Positions 1 through 12,614 of a stretch of 64,000 bases of DNA are shown here, one piece after another (positions within the stretch are counted from its first letter, which is position 1; every line of letters starts with the position of its first letter). The translations under genes and the position numbers were made by a program. The stretch covers positions 15,393,677 through 15,457,676 of the forward strand of contig CM037843.1 of assembly GCA_021234535.1 (NCBI GenBank), written 5' to 3'. Under the pieces are notes generated by a model. That model searched no databases, had not been told where the DNA came from, and saw only the letters and a program-made list of their open reading frames with translations. The DNA is from Stichopus chloronotus. Its lineage: Eukaryota; Echinodermata; Holothuroidea; Aspidochirotida; Stichopodidae.

Positions 1-644
1 GGAAAGTGAAAGAGCAACAAATAACTTCAAACACTGTAGTGAAAGTTGCATGCAAAAGCCATTATTTCTGGTTTCTGTAATGATAATTTGAAGGAGTTGT
101 AACATTTGGAAAAATCTGAAGCTGTCAAGTTTTACCACCACAATGAAAGTAAGGCGAAAAGTTGACTTGACACTGCTGCACTATCATGAACGATGGTTAC
201 ACTCTCCTTGGAATACCCTCTTCGATAAATTTTTTCACCACTGAATATCTTTCACATTCAAAAGTGTTAAAATTTGGCAGGGGACTGGTGCGATACGCGT
301 TCTCTGACTCCTGCAGGTAGGCTAGCCAACTGCCCATTTCAATGTCAAAGAACTGTCCATGAACTGTCCATGTCAATGAACGTTCTAAGAAAAAAAACTT
401 TCACCAACAAGCCACAAGGGTGTTTCTTTTGCCACAGCAAAATAAGACTTTGGCCTAAAAAATGGTATGCAATCAAGACACGCCAATGTTGACACTACTG
501 CACTAAACCTATTGGCTTGCATGGGCAACATTTTACAGCAAATTACAGAAGAAAGGTCAAGTTAAGTTTGCTGGACAGAGCAGCAGAATCACTTTCCCTT
601 TCAAGAGTCTCTTTGATTTAGATCCAAAGTACATTGTAGAGGTG

Positions 645-676
645 GATCAGTCGATCGCTTGACTCATCGACTGATC
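645..676. repeat. 11-bp perfect inverted repeat
   Basis: GATCAGTCGAT at 645-655 is followed 10 bases later by its exact reverse complement at 666-676. It could form a small hairpin; no function is suggested by the surroundings. Confidence 0.5.
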
Positions 677-983
677 GATCGCTCAGACCGTACCTGTGTA
701 TTAACCACGTCATGATCAGCTGCATGACGAGACTGGTGACCTGGGAACCGATGCCGAAGAAGACCTCTAATGTGTTTTGATACTTTTGGGTGAGATTGGC
801 AGTGCTGTTTACCTGAAGCTTAAAATCAAAGTACTAGACAGGGAGGAGATAAAAAGAAGAATGCTCATCACTAAATCATCAGCCAAGTCCAGCGATATTC
901 AAAACTAACCCTCACCATTTGAGAACTACTTTAAATCGATTTGAATATTTACACATATACATCCCAAAACATCCCAAAATCCC

Positions 984-1160
984 ACCTGGTTTGAAAATTT
1001 AAGAGTGGCAAACTTACCTGTCCCCACTCAAATACTACACCATATCTACCATGCTATAACCAGCTGGCAACCTCATACACTGATGCTACCAATCAACCAT
1101 GGGACAAAATGAACTTGCACGGTTTGGGATGTGCAACAGTTGTGTAGAGACAGGTACATG
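984..1160. mobile_element. Miniature inverted-repeat element, splice-donor family, copy 1
   Basis: The segment opens with ACCTGGTTTG, continues to AACTTACCTGTCCCCAC (1011) and closes with GTGTAGAGACAGGTAC (1142-1157), an imperfect inverted match. The same order of blocks recurs at 3591-3796, which defines the family. It has no coding capacity. On the minus strand the left end reads CAG|GTAAGT, a consensus splice donor. Outer borders and target duplication are not certain. Confidence 0.5.
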
Positions 1161-3230
1161 AGGAGTCAAATAAAAACGTTCATTCTACAGTTGAAGGAAC
1201 GACAATTCCTTTCGTTTATTGAAGTAAACAATCCTCACGAATTCCAGCTTTTGTCTCTGACGTTACACAAACGAAGTACACAATGTCTCTAACCTGGATT
1301 CGAGAGATCGTGATTACAGTATAAATTTCAGACATCCAAACATTGGGAAATTGTATACAACTAGCAAAAATGTTTTCTCCGGTAATGCAGGCAACGCCCC
1401 GACATGGAAATCAATGTTACAGTAAAATGAGAGTCCTTGTTTCCCTCGGCGTGAAAGAAAAAGAAACATCGAACACGAGGCTTGTGAGCTAGTTCCTCTT
1501 TTAAGGGGAAAGTTATGCCTGGCGCCTGTTTGGCGCCTGAGATGAGTGTCTACCAGCACAATATGAATGTACCCAACCATATACTGTAAAGTTTATGATG
1601 AGCATAGTTCCATCAAACGAGAGAAGGACAAGAAACAAAGGTAATAAACAACAAATCTATAGTGCCAGATCTGTCATTTATTAATTCAGTAATTAAATGG
1701 CTCTTCTCTTTAATTCTTTTGGCATCATAAAAACTTCTAATATATGTACAAAGGTGACATAGGAAATTTGACATGCCATCCCAGTTATCTAATGATGATA
1801 CTAAAACAGTCTCAGGACTTGAAAGCCAGTAAAAGTTTTGTGTTGGCCCAAAGACATACTGTACGATGCCATCAGCGAAAAAAATTTAATGACTATCAAC
1901 ATGCTATGAGGGGAAGGGAGAGGGCGTGACAGACGGACACCTCACAAGATGGGAGCTACACAAACCTACTGTATTTTACTCACAATGTAAATGCAACTTT
2001 ATGTATTAACACAACATACTCTGGAACAACAATTACATTATACAAAGATGTGGGTCATCTATCAACATTTGCTGGAAATAACAGAAAGTAATGAATGCAT
2101 TGTGGCCTCTTACTGGTTTGGCAGTGATGAAGACGTTCCAGGGGAAGACCGTGCAAAGTCCGCAGAGCAGGAACGTGACATAGGTGACCGAAGGTTTCCG
2201 ACTGCAAACAAGAATTCAAAAACAGAGTGAGGCTGCATGGACACATAGTTGTGGCATGGATATAGACTTAACGAAACTGAACGGTTTTGGCGATCGCAAT
2301 TAACATGGTAAGCTCTGAGCAGAGGAAGAAGTTACAATTTACAGTAGCAAAGAAAGCACTGCATGGGTATTTTATTTTCTGTAAATCATGATCCACTGGA
2401 CAGAAGACTACAACACATTGCGAGACAAGAAAATGGTGTTTCTCATCAAACTCATACAGCAAAATAATTCAACAAATGAAATCACTGAATCGCTGACAAT
2501 GCCGAATGCTGGCGATCGACCCGTGACACATGCGATCCTTAGGTGCAGTGCCACTGTGCAGTATGTACGGTATTCTATACATCCCACTGTGGCACTTCAT
2601 TCCGCCCCTGGAGTTACCTTCTTCCCTTCAAATATATCATCACACATACAACAATCCTGGAACCAACGTCTCTCCGTCAAGCACACATCCCAAAGTCTAC
2701 ATAGGCAGCCCTGTACAGGTAGGGTGCTGCAATGTACTATATATTCCTCACAACTTAATACTAGGTGTGGGTTTTTCACAAGTGACTGCAAGGGGAAGCG
2801 TGAGCTTAGAAGGTGTGGTGCTAGAATTGATTTTGGGTGCACTTTGAGCATGTCAAATGAATACATTAGTGTGAGGAGCAAGGGGGACTACATACTGTAC
2901 AGTAAGTTTATGTCTTCAATGTGAGTGTTCTGTGCACAAACTCCTCAAAATCATTTATACCAACACAGTAACAGTAAAAAGTTATGTCAAGCTACTGTAC
3001 CTGACACCATGAAAGCACTGTGCAGAGGAACGTTACAGATAAATATCACATCCGTGGATGACAATTGGTGGGATACGTTAAAGGAAAATAAGGTAAACAG
3101 AAAAAAAATCATACTTTTAGAACCAATATTTGTGGACACAGAAGTAGATTGTTCAACAAAACGGAAGGCCGGTGGTCTCCTTTTCATAGTATAAATGTCA
3201 CACCTGTTCAACTATTTGTGGCTCAAAACA

Positions 3231-3430
3231 AATTCGGTCAACCAAACTTTCAAAATTCAAATAATGTGACTTCTCGTCTTACATATATATACTGCTTTGA
3301 CGCCTTTGAGGAGATGAAACTTTTGTATATCAATATGTTATTTGATGGACCTGCATGGATTAAGAATGGTTCAATCTATGTTTCTTTGAATTCCATGTCG
3401 GTGAATTGTAAAATGCCTTACAGGTATGTG
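3231..3430 (+). pseudogene. Decayed coding-like segment related to 41551-41720
   Basis: An open frame encodes about 65 residues including FEEMKLL, FDGPAWIKNG and two cysteines, and ends at TACAG|GTATGT, a good splice donor. The DNA aligns by eye with 41551-41720: ACCAAACTTTC.AAATTCAAAT against ACCCAAACTTCC.AAATTCAAAT, then TTGAGGAGATGAAACTTTTG against TTGAGGAGATGAAGCTGTTG. The second copy has in-frame stops. I do not recognise the protein. It may be an exon of an unknown gene family or part of an old repeat. Confidence 0.3.
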
Positions 3431-3590
3431 TCCCTTTAACTTGCGACACTTTGTAAAATCCAGTCCAGTCTATAAGCCTACCAACAGGGACTAGGAGATG
3501 AGCTTCCTCCCTGGCGATGTTTTAGGTCCAGTTATCACGAACTGCACGGGTCCATAAAGTTTGTAAATATTCCCAAACTCACCTGGTTTG

Positions 3591-3796
3591 GAAACTGACT
3601 TGTGAAAAACTTACCTGTCTCCACACAGCTTATGTCCAATCCTTTTACCTGTATGATGGTAGGAACTACCTGTTACCTTCAACCTAGGACTGCCTTCTCC
3701 TCAAACCCAAAGTGAAATAGCATCTCCTCTCCCAAAACTACTGTACCATCCAAAAGTAATGGGGCATGCATTAGTTGTGTGGAGACAGGTAGGTTC
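3591..3796. mobile_element. Miniature inverted-repeat element, splice-donor family, copy 2
   Basis: Clearest member of the family. It opens with ACCTGGTTTGG, then ACTTACCTGTCTCCACACA (3609) and closes with GTTGTGTGGAGACAGGTAGG (3774-3792), an inverted match over about 20 bases. The minus strand reads CAG|GTAAGT at the left end and the plus strand CAG|GTAGGT at the right end, so both ends carry outward-facing donor-like sequence. No ORF. Confidence 0.6.
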
Positions 3797-4474
3797 CGAA
3801 AAAAAGTAAATGCCTGTGACATCACACAAGCCCTCCATCAAATCATCACACTTTATCTTTTGAGGTCACAGATATCATGACATCATGTATATGACCTCCT
3901 TTACATGGGATGAAAAAGTGACAAACCTGATCATTTCGTTTTCATGGTTTCAAACCCTGATCATGATTCATAGAAGTCCATAGACCTTCTGAGGCCATAG
4001 ATACCATGACTGACTTCCTTTAAACCCTGACACTTCCTAATCCATCCATTTTTTTTCTAGGGCCATAGATACTACTGACAACACACTGTACATGGCCTCC
4101 ATTTAGGGCATTCCCTTTATAAAGTTGATTCATTATCTGAGTCCATACATAACAGTACCAGGTCCATGACACTGCACAGTCATGGCCGACTCTAAACCAA
4201 GACTCTTTTATTTGAGTTCAGTTTCATTTAGGCTCTTAAGTCAATAGAAACAAGGATTGGTAAATGACCTTCCTTGGAAAATTATGAGCTCGGTACTGTG
4301 TATGAAGGTCCTGTGACCTGAGGAGCACTTGAATAGATGACAAGGTATCACATGACCTCTCTCATCTCAAACAATGCTGGCATTCCGATCCCAATTTTAA
4401 CAAATCAGCTCTGTGAGTTGTGTGCCAGTATATGCCGTACTTTGCGAACATCAGTGTGAGTAGGAAACTGTTTG

Positions 4475-4502
<28 letters not shown>
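4475..4502. repeat. (CA)n microsatellite
   Basis: Uninterrupted CA dinucleotides, 14 units. Confidence 0.95.
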
Positions 4503-4505
<3 letters not shown>

Positions 4506-5651
4506 GTATGTCACAGTCATCTGGGTTTCTCTTTTCAGACGGCAAAATTGACTGTATTCATCTATTCATCAAAACAGAAAGTAAGTGTACTAAAGGTCAC
4601 TTCTCAATGTTGCAATGTCATCTGTGTCTGCAGTATGTACAGTAACACATGCCTAACTACAAAGATCAACCACATCATTTTACTCATGAGTTGTCCCCAG
4701 ACTACCAGATGAAATTGCTAAATATTCAACCCTTGCTTAGCCCACTCTTTTGCAACTAGACAAAATTTTGTAAGGCAAGTATACTTGTAGGTGTTCTGGT
4801 TCCTCTGAGCAGATGAAACAGGCAGGATTAAACAAGGTTTCCAAAAAATAAAATTACTGTTTGACCATGGAAGTATTATCCAGACTGCAGTATTTCTCCC
4901 ATGTTTTGACACCACTGGTAGTGCAATAGGGACGAAGAGGCCTACAGTATGAACGAGTATTCTGAGTACTCGAGGTTTCCACAATTTCAAAAATTTGTGT
5001 GCATCCATATCACAAACCGACTTGACTTTCTTGATCAAAATGAGTGAGCCAAATTCCGGCACAAGTTGACTACACAAGCAGCCGACAGAACTGGTGGGTA
5101 CCACAAAAAAAGTGCAATTTGATAAAGGCATATTTGTGCACAGAGCCGTATGTATACTGTACAGTACATGTCACCTACGAGTGGACATCACACAAAAAGT
5201 GGACCAGAAACGATGGGCATACAATCCCATGTGATCCGTGCACTTGTATGCTGTGTCATGTGTATTCAAGGTGCTCCAACCATTTCTGTCGAGTGAGGGG
5301 TTCCCTAACTCAGGGAATAATTTTTGCAGTATCTCGCTGCAATTTGTGACACATACAGACCAAATATCTACACGAATGTGGAAAAGGATGTATAGCCATC
5401 TTTTTTAAGCAACTTTCCATGGCCCTTGCATTTTCACCAATAATTTTTCAAAGACCTCAGAAATCTCCAAAAGACCACAGGTTAATTGACTTGCTACACA
5501 GTGGAATTAGGCAACCATTCACAAAACGTGTCTGACGAATGGATAGTTAGATATTTGTCCCTCTCTGGAATATGCTTTGAAAATTTGTAAGTGAAAGTCA
5601 CATTCCATGGAATATATCATAGCCACAACCAAAAAAAAAAAAAAACCAGAA

Positions 5652-6576
5652 AGCCAAAAGGCTTTGTGATTCCTTGCCATATGATAAAATTATAACAAAC
5701 ATGAATTACCCACATGACAAGTATGAGATCAACTACAGTTATTGTGCTTGAAACACCACTATAAAGAGCCTTTTACCCCAAATGACCTATTTTTGGTGAC
5801 CTCAAATGACATTTGACTTCCACCAAAAGCAATAGGGATCACCTGCCCAGTATGGCCAACCCACATATCAAGTATGACATCAGTCATCATCACCCTTCTG
5901 GAGATAATGTGTTTGCAAGGTTTTCAGTTTGACCTCGGGTGATCTCAAATGACCTTTGACCTCCTCCAAAACAATAGGGATCATCTACTTAATATGAACA
6001 ACCCATACACCAAGTATGAAATCAGTCACATTTACCGTTCTTGAGATATCATGTTAACGAGGTTTTTACATTTTGACCTCTGGTGACCTCAAATAACCTT
6101 TGACCTCAACCAAGAAAGATAGAGATTATCTACTCAATGTGACCAACCTACACACCAAGTACGACATCAGTCACAGTTACGCTTCTGGAGATATCGTGTT
6201 TACAAGCTTTTCACAGTTTGATCTCTGGTGACCTCAAATGACCTTTGACCTCCCCCACAAACAATAGGGATCATCCATCTAATATGAACGACCCATACAC
6301 CAAGTATGACATCAGTCACAGTTACCGTTCTTGAGATATCATGTTTACAAGGTTTTCACAATGTACCTCTGGTGACCTCAAATGACCTTTGACCTCGACC
6401 AAACACAATAGGGATCATATAGTCAGTATAACCAACCCACACACCAAGTATGACATCAGTCATGGTTACACTTCTTGAAATATTGTGTTTACAAGCAAGG
6501 CGTCACATACACACGCACATACGCACACACACGACATCACCATTGCATAGATTCCTTCCGCCTTCGGCAAGGAATA
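5652..6576. mobile_element. Tandem-monomer element with inverted ends (Helentron/HINE-like), copy 1
   Basis: The left end contains GATTCCTTGCC (5668-5678). The right end is a hairpin, ATTCCTTCCG with CGGCAAGGAAT (6551-6575), whose right arm is the inverse of the left-end motif. Between them are about five monomers of roughly 145 bp, each with a CTCAAATGACCTTTGACCTC-type core, an 'aatagggatcat' block and a 'cttgagatatcatgtttacaagg' block. Perfect DR1 sequences TGACCTTTGACCT lie at 5950, 6239 and 6383. The layout (short inverted ends, internal tandem repeats, 3' hairpin, no ORF) resembles non-autonomous Helentrons; the class assignment is inference. Confidence 0.55.
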
Positions 6577-8407
6577 AAAAAAACCTTTAAAAAACATTGC
6601 TTAAGCCCCATTTTAGCCTAAATGAATATTCATAACCATTCCCACTGGTCTGTTTGATTTCAAGTAAGATGATTGACTTCTATGATCTCTTAGACAGTTT
6701 GAATTTTGTAAGGCAAAATGTCGAGACACAATCTTCACATTCAAGGAACACAAAAGATGAGTGCATAATTCTCTTTCAGATTTTGCGACGAGGTTATTTT
6801 TTCCACTTCTTTCCCTCCCCTGAAACACTGACAAAGAAGGAAGGCAGGTAACCAGGGGGACGCCAGCGCAACTCATGTTCAAGCGTTAACTTATTTACTT
6901 GTAAAGTACTGTCACTTGTGACTGATGAGAGTTGAAAAGTGGGATCATGCACAACTTGTCTGGCGGTATTTTGCAACGAGATCATACAGTAGGTTCTACT
7001 TCTGATCGAATGACAGGAACAACACTGTCACATGTGACATTGTACAATACTCCCTCAGAATGATAACAAACCAACCTGGTTTGAATACTTACAAACAATG
7101 ACTTCGTAACTGTTTTCCCAGCCATGGAACTGTCCTGCAAACCGATTTACAAAGAACTTAAATCACAATCACTGCGAAGGCATATTGTGCTTGCTTGATG
7201 GTGTTATTCTTTTGAAAGCCAGCATTGCAGAAAGAGAAAAGGGGACCCATACCAGTTGGTACATTTGGTGGTAGGATGAGGAAAGGATTATAGACAAGAA
7301 ACTGAGAAAGGACATGCAACGCTGTTGGAGGCATTGTCAGAGATTACACTGTACCTGTGGACCTGCAAGAGGAGTAGGACTTGTACTAACCTACATTAAT
7401 TAAATTTGCTTAAGCACAATATCACTGAACATTTTTAATGGATGTGCAACTGATCGCCATCCTAGGGAGGGGTGTAAGAGTAGGGGGAGTCCACATGTGA
7501 AATTTTTGCATTTTAGAGGGGGCACAGATGCAAAATGGTGCGAATTTTTTTTTTAATTACTGTACACTGTGGGAAGTAACAGATTTAGCTATTTTTAAGA
7601 CAAAATAACTCTTGTCAGCATGGTAAAAAAAATGTTCAACTTTTAATATTCCATTATATTCTCTCTGCTATCTTTTGTGCGCCACTCCACACCAAGTTGC
7701 ACACCACAAGTGGCATGTGTGCCGCCATTTGAGAAAGTCTGACTTATATGGTGGACATGGTCCAATACTGCAAATTTTTACTGTACCTGCTTGGAGGTCT
7801 GTTAATCACTGTAGGCTTCAGTAAGGTAGCCCCTTCATCTGTTGTGTAGTACGACTCCTCATCACTTTTCTTTGAGTCTGGCTCATCCATGACTCAAGTT
7901 CACTAGGGTCAGGTCTTCCTCTGGCCACAAGGTTGTCCAAGTGCAGGCTCAAAGTTCCTTCCAAGTTCGCTCCAAGTTACATTGATTTCACAACCAAAGG
8001 TGGTGAACTGACTCCTTGCCTGCGAAAAGTGCACATATAGGTGACGTCATAGTTAGTTCGATCACCTTCAAACGTTTCGTGGGAGAATTGCTACACGATC
8101 AACTATCTCATCACTTGTTGGTTTTTCTAATCACCTTGCTTTTAAGTTTTGAATCATCACCACGACCTTCATGCAACTGTACAATCTCAAACAAAAACCA
8201 CAAAATATGTTAATTTGCGATTTCACATGCAGACCTGTCTAACTTTACAGTACAGGAACGAGCCAATAACTGTAGGCACTGCTTCATCGAGAAGTTCCAC
8301 GATAATAGCAAGTACTCAAAAAATGCTTATTCACAATTTGAAGGTTTCAAAAGGGTCATTCTAGAGTACTGTCGGTCAGGTCTTTTCGATGATACAGACA
8401 AACAGCG

Positions 8408-8439
8408 AATACACTCTAAAGGGCCCTTTCGAGTGTATT
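8408..8439. repeat. 32-bp near-perfect palindrome
   Basis: Two 16-base arms centred on GGGCCC match at 15 positions (AATACACTC at the left edge, GAGTGTATT at the right edge). It could extrude as a hairpin. No repeat family was recognised. Confidence 0.6.
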
Positions 8440-10147
8440 TGGTGATTAGTGCATCGACAGAAGTTGAAAAGCTTAAAAATTTGGCACTGGTACATATCCT
8501 TGTTTTTATCTCTTCTCTGTTGGGGCCATCCTGATCAGAATAGACCGTGTGAATTCTCAAATCTTCTGCAGCTAGGAGGTCAAATTTAATGGCCATATGA
8601 GTGGGAAATGTAGGTAATGTACTACAGTTGTCCAATTAATACCACCAATTAACATACTGGTACAAGCAAAATTTTTTTTTTTTTTACTTTTTTTTTAAAA
8701 ATACATGATAAAGCTACATTTAGCTTTACTTTGTGTTGCACTGTACTGTAGGTGACAGAAATTTTCTGAAGAATTTGAATGAATATCCAGGGTCTCTTAC
8801 AGTCGGAGGGATAAATGTCTCAAAAGGGCACTCTGAGAGAAAAATCTTATTACGTGTAATACAGGCACTTTTTGTCAAAAGGGCATCAACTTCCCCCCTT
8901 CCCACTCTCATGGCAATGACCCTGATATCATACTGTATCCTTGGAACCATATTCTATTGGCAAAAAGGGGAAAAAAAAGAAACACTGAAGTGAGTTTTAC
9001 AGCAATACATCTTCCAAATCTTTGCGGGGTTGGAATAACTTGATGCAAAGATGTGATGCATGCAAATCAAACATTTGTACAGCATCAAACAGTAGGAAGA
9101 GGGCAAATAACCACATGCAAACACTTCATACAGTACTGCTTCTACCGGTCAGAAAATAAGCTACTGTATCACAAGTGTTTCAAAACAAAGTACTTGTTAC
9201 GACTGGATGCTTCATAACTATACTTCAATTTTGACTGTTTTCCTTTTTCCCCCACACATTTCAATGCACAGTTCGCAGACAGTACTGTAAAGTACGTAGT
9301 TTGACTGAGAGGCCAAAAGGCGCTACAGGTAGTAAAATTTCAGCAGGGATTGCAGGTCTTGTTTCTCTTCCCCTGTAACTACAGTACTGTAACAATTACC
9401 ACAATTATTTCATTATTACTTTCAAAATTTCACAACAATTTTTTGATACTTAACAATTGTTTTTTATACTTCACAATTATCCTTTGAGTATTACAAAAAG
9501 GCCAATTTTTAAAATTTTTCTTCAATGCAACAAACAAGCAGCGTCAAAAGCCCAAAATGTACTGTACAGTGACTGGGTTTAACCATTAAAGCTTATCTGA
9601 AAATGTTATACCCAAGGCAAATTAAACTGCTAGGAATTTTCCATTAATGATAATTAAATATGATTACTGTGCGACTTGAAACAAGTCGCTGGTTGTACCG
9701 GCAGGATATAGATTACACAGGACCTTTACATTGTAAATACAGTACCAGTCATTCCTTACAAATCTGAGTAAATTTTGAGTTCAGACCAGTAGCCTACCAT
9801 TGGAACAAACTCCTTTGTTTGATTAATTGTACTGACATTAATAAAAAAAGGAAACATGCTCATGAACAGGAAAAAAAGGTGAATTACAGTATTGTAAGGC
9901 CAATGTGGGCAAATATGATGGTACATTTTGGAAAGTTTACAATTTCAACATGTACCCTCGGTACAGTAGTAGATCTGTAGCACTTATTGAAAACGGAAAC
10001 TTATGATAACACATGAGTCTTTAATACCAACATGGGGAATGGAACAAAATTTTCTGAATTCCCATCTCCTCAAGTTTAGTGTTACTCTAAGCAAAATGGC
10101 ACAATAAAGTGTGACGGATGTGATGGTACACATTTATGACACACTGC

Positions 10148-10200
10148 CAGACAGACAAACAAACAGACAGACAGGCAGACAGACATGCAGACAGACAGAT
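10148..10200. repeat. (CAGA)n imperfect microsatellite
   Basis: Tetranucleotide CAGA units with a few AAAC and GCAGAC/TGCAGAC interruptions. Confidence 0.85.
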
Positions 10201-11537
10201 AATTTCACTGTATTTTCACTGCAAATGCATGCAACCCGAAGTCTACCTTAAAGGTTGTAAACTGTAACACACTGTAGGTGACATACTGTAGTCCATGTGA
10301 CCAAAGCTAACCAATCACATGACCACACTGGAGGTCACCTTCTGCATGGTTTGAGGGGTTTTTTTTTTGGTTGTTTTTTTACTTCTTTCCTTAAATTACA
10401 GAAAGTTACAGTACTGTTCAGTAATTGCTGGATGGAGCCTTCAATGAAAGTAGTTGCTGGTTCAAGGTTTTGCGCATGCAGTAATTTGAGGCAGATATTT
10501 TTATTTCCAAATGAGACCAAACTTTGGTCTTGAACCAAGGGAACAAAACAAACAAATAAAATATACTGTACAGCCAAAACAACTTCCACTCCTTTCAAAA
10601 AGACTTATTTCCACAAAAGTTATTAAGTAGTTACTTTATGAGGCAAATGTAAGCCTGCATATTGTATATCCGTTTTTCTCCAAATTAAATACTATTCATT
10701 ATACACAGCACTACATCCAGAAGAGAGAGTGACGTCTGAGGATTGTGATACTGTTGCATGCAACACAAGCACATCATGCAAACATAATCCATTTTTAATT
10801 AAGAGAGTGATTGACAGGTTTGAAACCATTTATATACTATTGTTCAGTAGACCACACCATACACCTGTAGTGTTCAGAACTTTGCCAATGATACATGATA
10901 TACAGTAGTGACATGCAAGTGTAACTACAGTATACTGCACAGTATCACATCCCACAACTTGAAAAAATCAAAATTTTCTTCTACTGAATACTGTACGGTA
11001 GTTACTGTACACACAGGACCGTACCGTATGCACAGGTGCTGCAACCTTCTGCCGGTTCTGGTGAAGATGCCATTCAGTGATCCGCTACAGTATATTTGTC
11101 ACTGTATGTACAGTACAGTAGATGTCAGCTGGTGGCTGTAATACTGTACATACTTTACATGACTTGTACAGTATCTTTCTGGTGTGAACATTCCATATGC
11201 AGTACTTATTTTCTTACAGTTTACCCAGTGTTGCGCTTGCACCAGACACTAAGTTTTACACAGTACATGCATAAAACACAATGTCGACAGGTCTACAGCA
11301 TCAACCGTAAGCTCTACATGTACGCATGATGGTACTGCACTAAACATGTGCTATAAATGTAATGTACTGTAGATAATCGGTGATGAGAGCATGCATACAT
11401 TCACACTGGTTTGTGGTGTTGAACACCTTTTTGCTTCTGAGTTTTAAGATCAGAGAAACAGATGAAATTGGCGTATGCTATTTCCCTAATATGAGTGTTT
11501 AAATGTCTTGTGACATGTAAATAATAGTTTAGAGGAC

Positions 11538-12030
11538 TGGGTGCATTTAACATCAACAATTTTAAAAGTAGCCCCAAAAAATTGACCAATTTACAGGCAA
11601 ATTAGTGCTTCACAGCAGTATCATGAATAAACATTGGCTAAGTATGCAAATCTGTGATGTCAAGAGATGTACTCATATGATATGTCTTACTGTATGTTAA
11701 TCCTTGTGACCTTTATTTCAAGGACATTTGAAAATATTATATGCCCAGAGGGTTTAATTTAGGAAGCATGTATTTTTTTCTTCAAAATAATGATATCACT
11801 TACCAATGTGAAACTTGGTAATTAAAAGGCAAAACATATAAGCTTAACAAAAGCAATGTTGACACTGTGCAATACCCCATGTCATCTGTTCTGCATTTTT
11901 CTCAAACTTTGAAAAGTCACATCTCAAGAACCGTTAAGGATGTACAAAAAATTCCAACGGATTTTTACTCAGGGTTTCACTTGCAGCTTCTGCATGAAGG
12001 GTGCTCTCCTAGAAGCATGTCACACAACCT
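11538..12030 (-). mobile_element. TTAA-flanked miniature element family A, copy 1 (left end decayed)
   Basis: Its right end CATGTCACACAACCT abuts TTAA at 12031, which is shared with the next copy. The body aligns through its length with 12133-12614, for example ATCATGAATAAACATTGGCT, GGCAAATTAGTG, AAGCATGTATTTT and TCAGGGTTT. The left part is too diverged to place the end exactly. No ORF. Terminal AGG...CCT bordered by TTAA suggests a TTAA-specific transposase, as for piggyBac-like elements, though the termini are not the usual piggyBac CCC. Confidence 0.6.
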
Positions 12031-12034
12031 TTAA

Positions 12035-12614
12035 AGGGTTGTGGGGCATGAAAATAACATTTATGGGTATTGGGTATATTTAGCACTGAAAATGCTAAAA
12101 AAAGCCACAGATTCCATCCAAATCCATCAATGATTGACCAATTTCCAGTACAGGCAAATTAGTGTCTAACAGCTGTATCATGAATAAACATTGGCTAAGT
12201 ACTGCATGCAAATTTGTGATGTCAAAAGATGGACTCTTACGGTATTTCTGAAGTTAATTCTTTATTAAATGTAACCTTTACAGTGTTTCAAGGACATATG
12301 AGAATTTGATATGTGCAGGGGTGTTTAATTTTTAAGCATGTATTTTCTTCTTCACAAATATCAATATCCATTACCAATGCGAAATTCAGTAATTAAGTAA
12401 TTAAGAGGCAAAATATATAGGCTTAACAAAAGAAATACTGACACAGTGCAACACTCCACGTCATCTGTTTTGCATTTTTCACAAACTTTGAAACGTCATA
12501 CCTCAAAAACGGTAGAAGATACAATAAACAGAATTCCAACTGATTTTCACTCAGGGTTTTACTTTGTAGCTTCTGAATGAAGGGTGTTCTTTTTAGAAGC
12601 ATGCCACAGAACCT
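12035..12614 (-). mobile_element. TTAA-flanked miniature element family A, copy 2 (complete)
   Basis: The 580-bp element begins AGGGTTGTGGGGCATGAAAA and ends CATGCCACAGAACCT, imperfect terminal inverted repeats of about 15 bp. TTAA lies on both sides (12031-12034 and 12615-12618). It sits head to tail with copy 1, sharing one TTAA. The third copy at 54455-55013 is in the opposite orientation. No ORF, so it is non-autonomous. Confidence 0.7.

Noticed and set aside
5780..6485. Regularly spaced repeats that might suggest a CRISPR array
   Set aside because: Monomers of about 145 bp are similar along their whole length, with no distinct spacers, and the DNA is eukaryotic.
8327..8635. 102-codon minus-strand frame
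   Set aside because: It spans the palindrome at 8408-8439 and has no motif or splice support.
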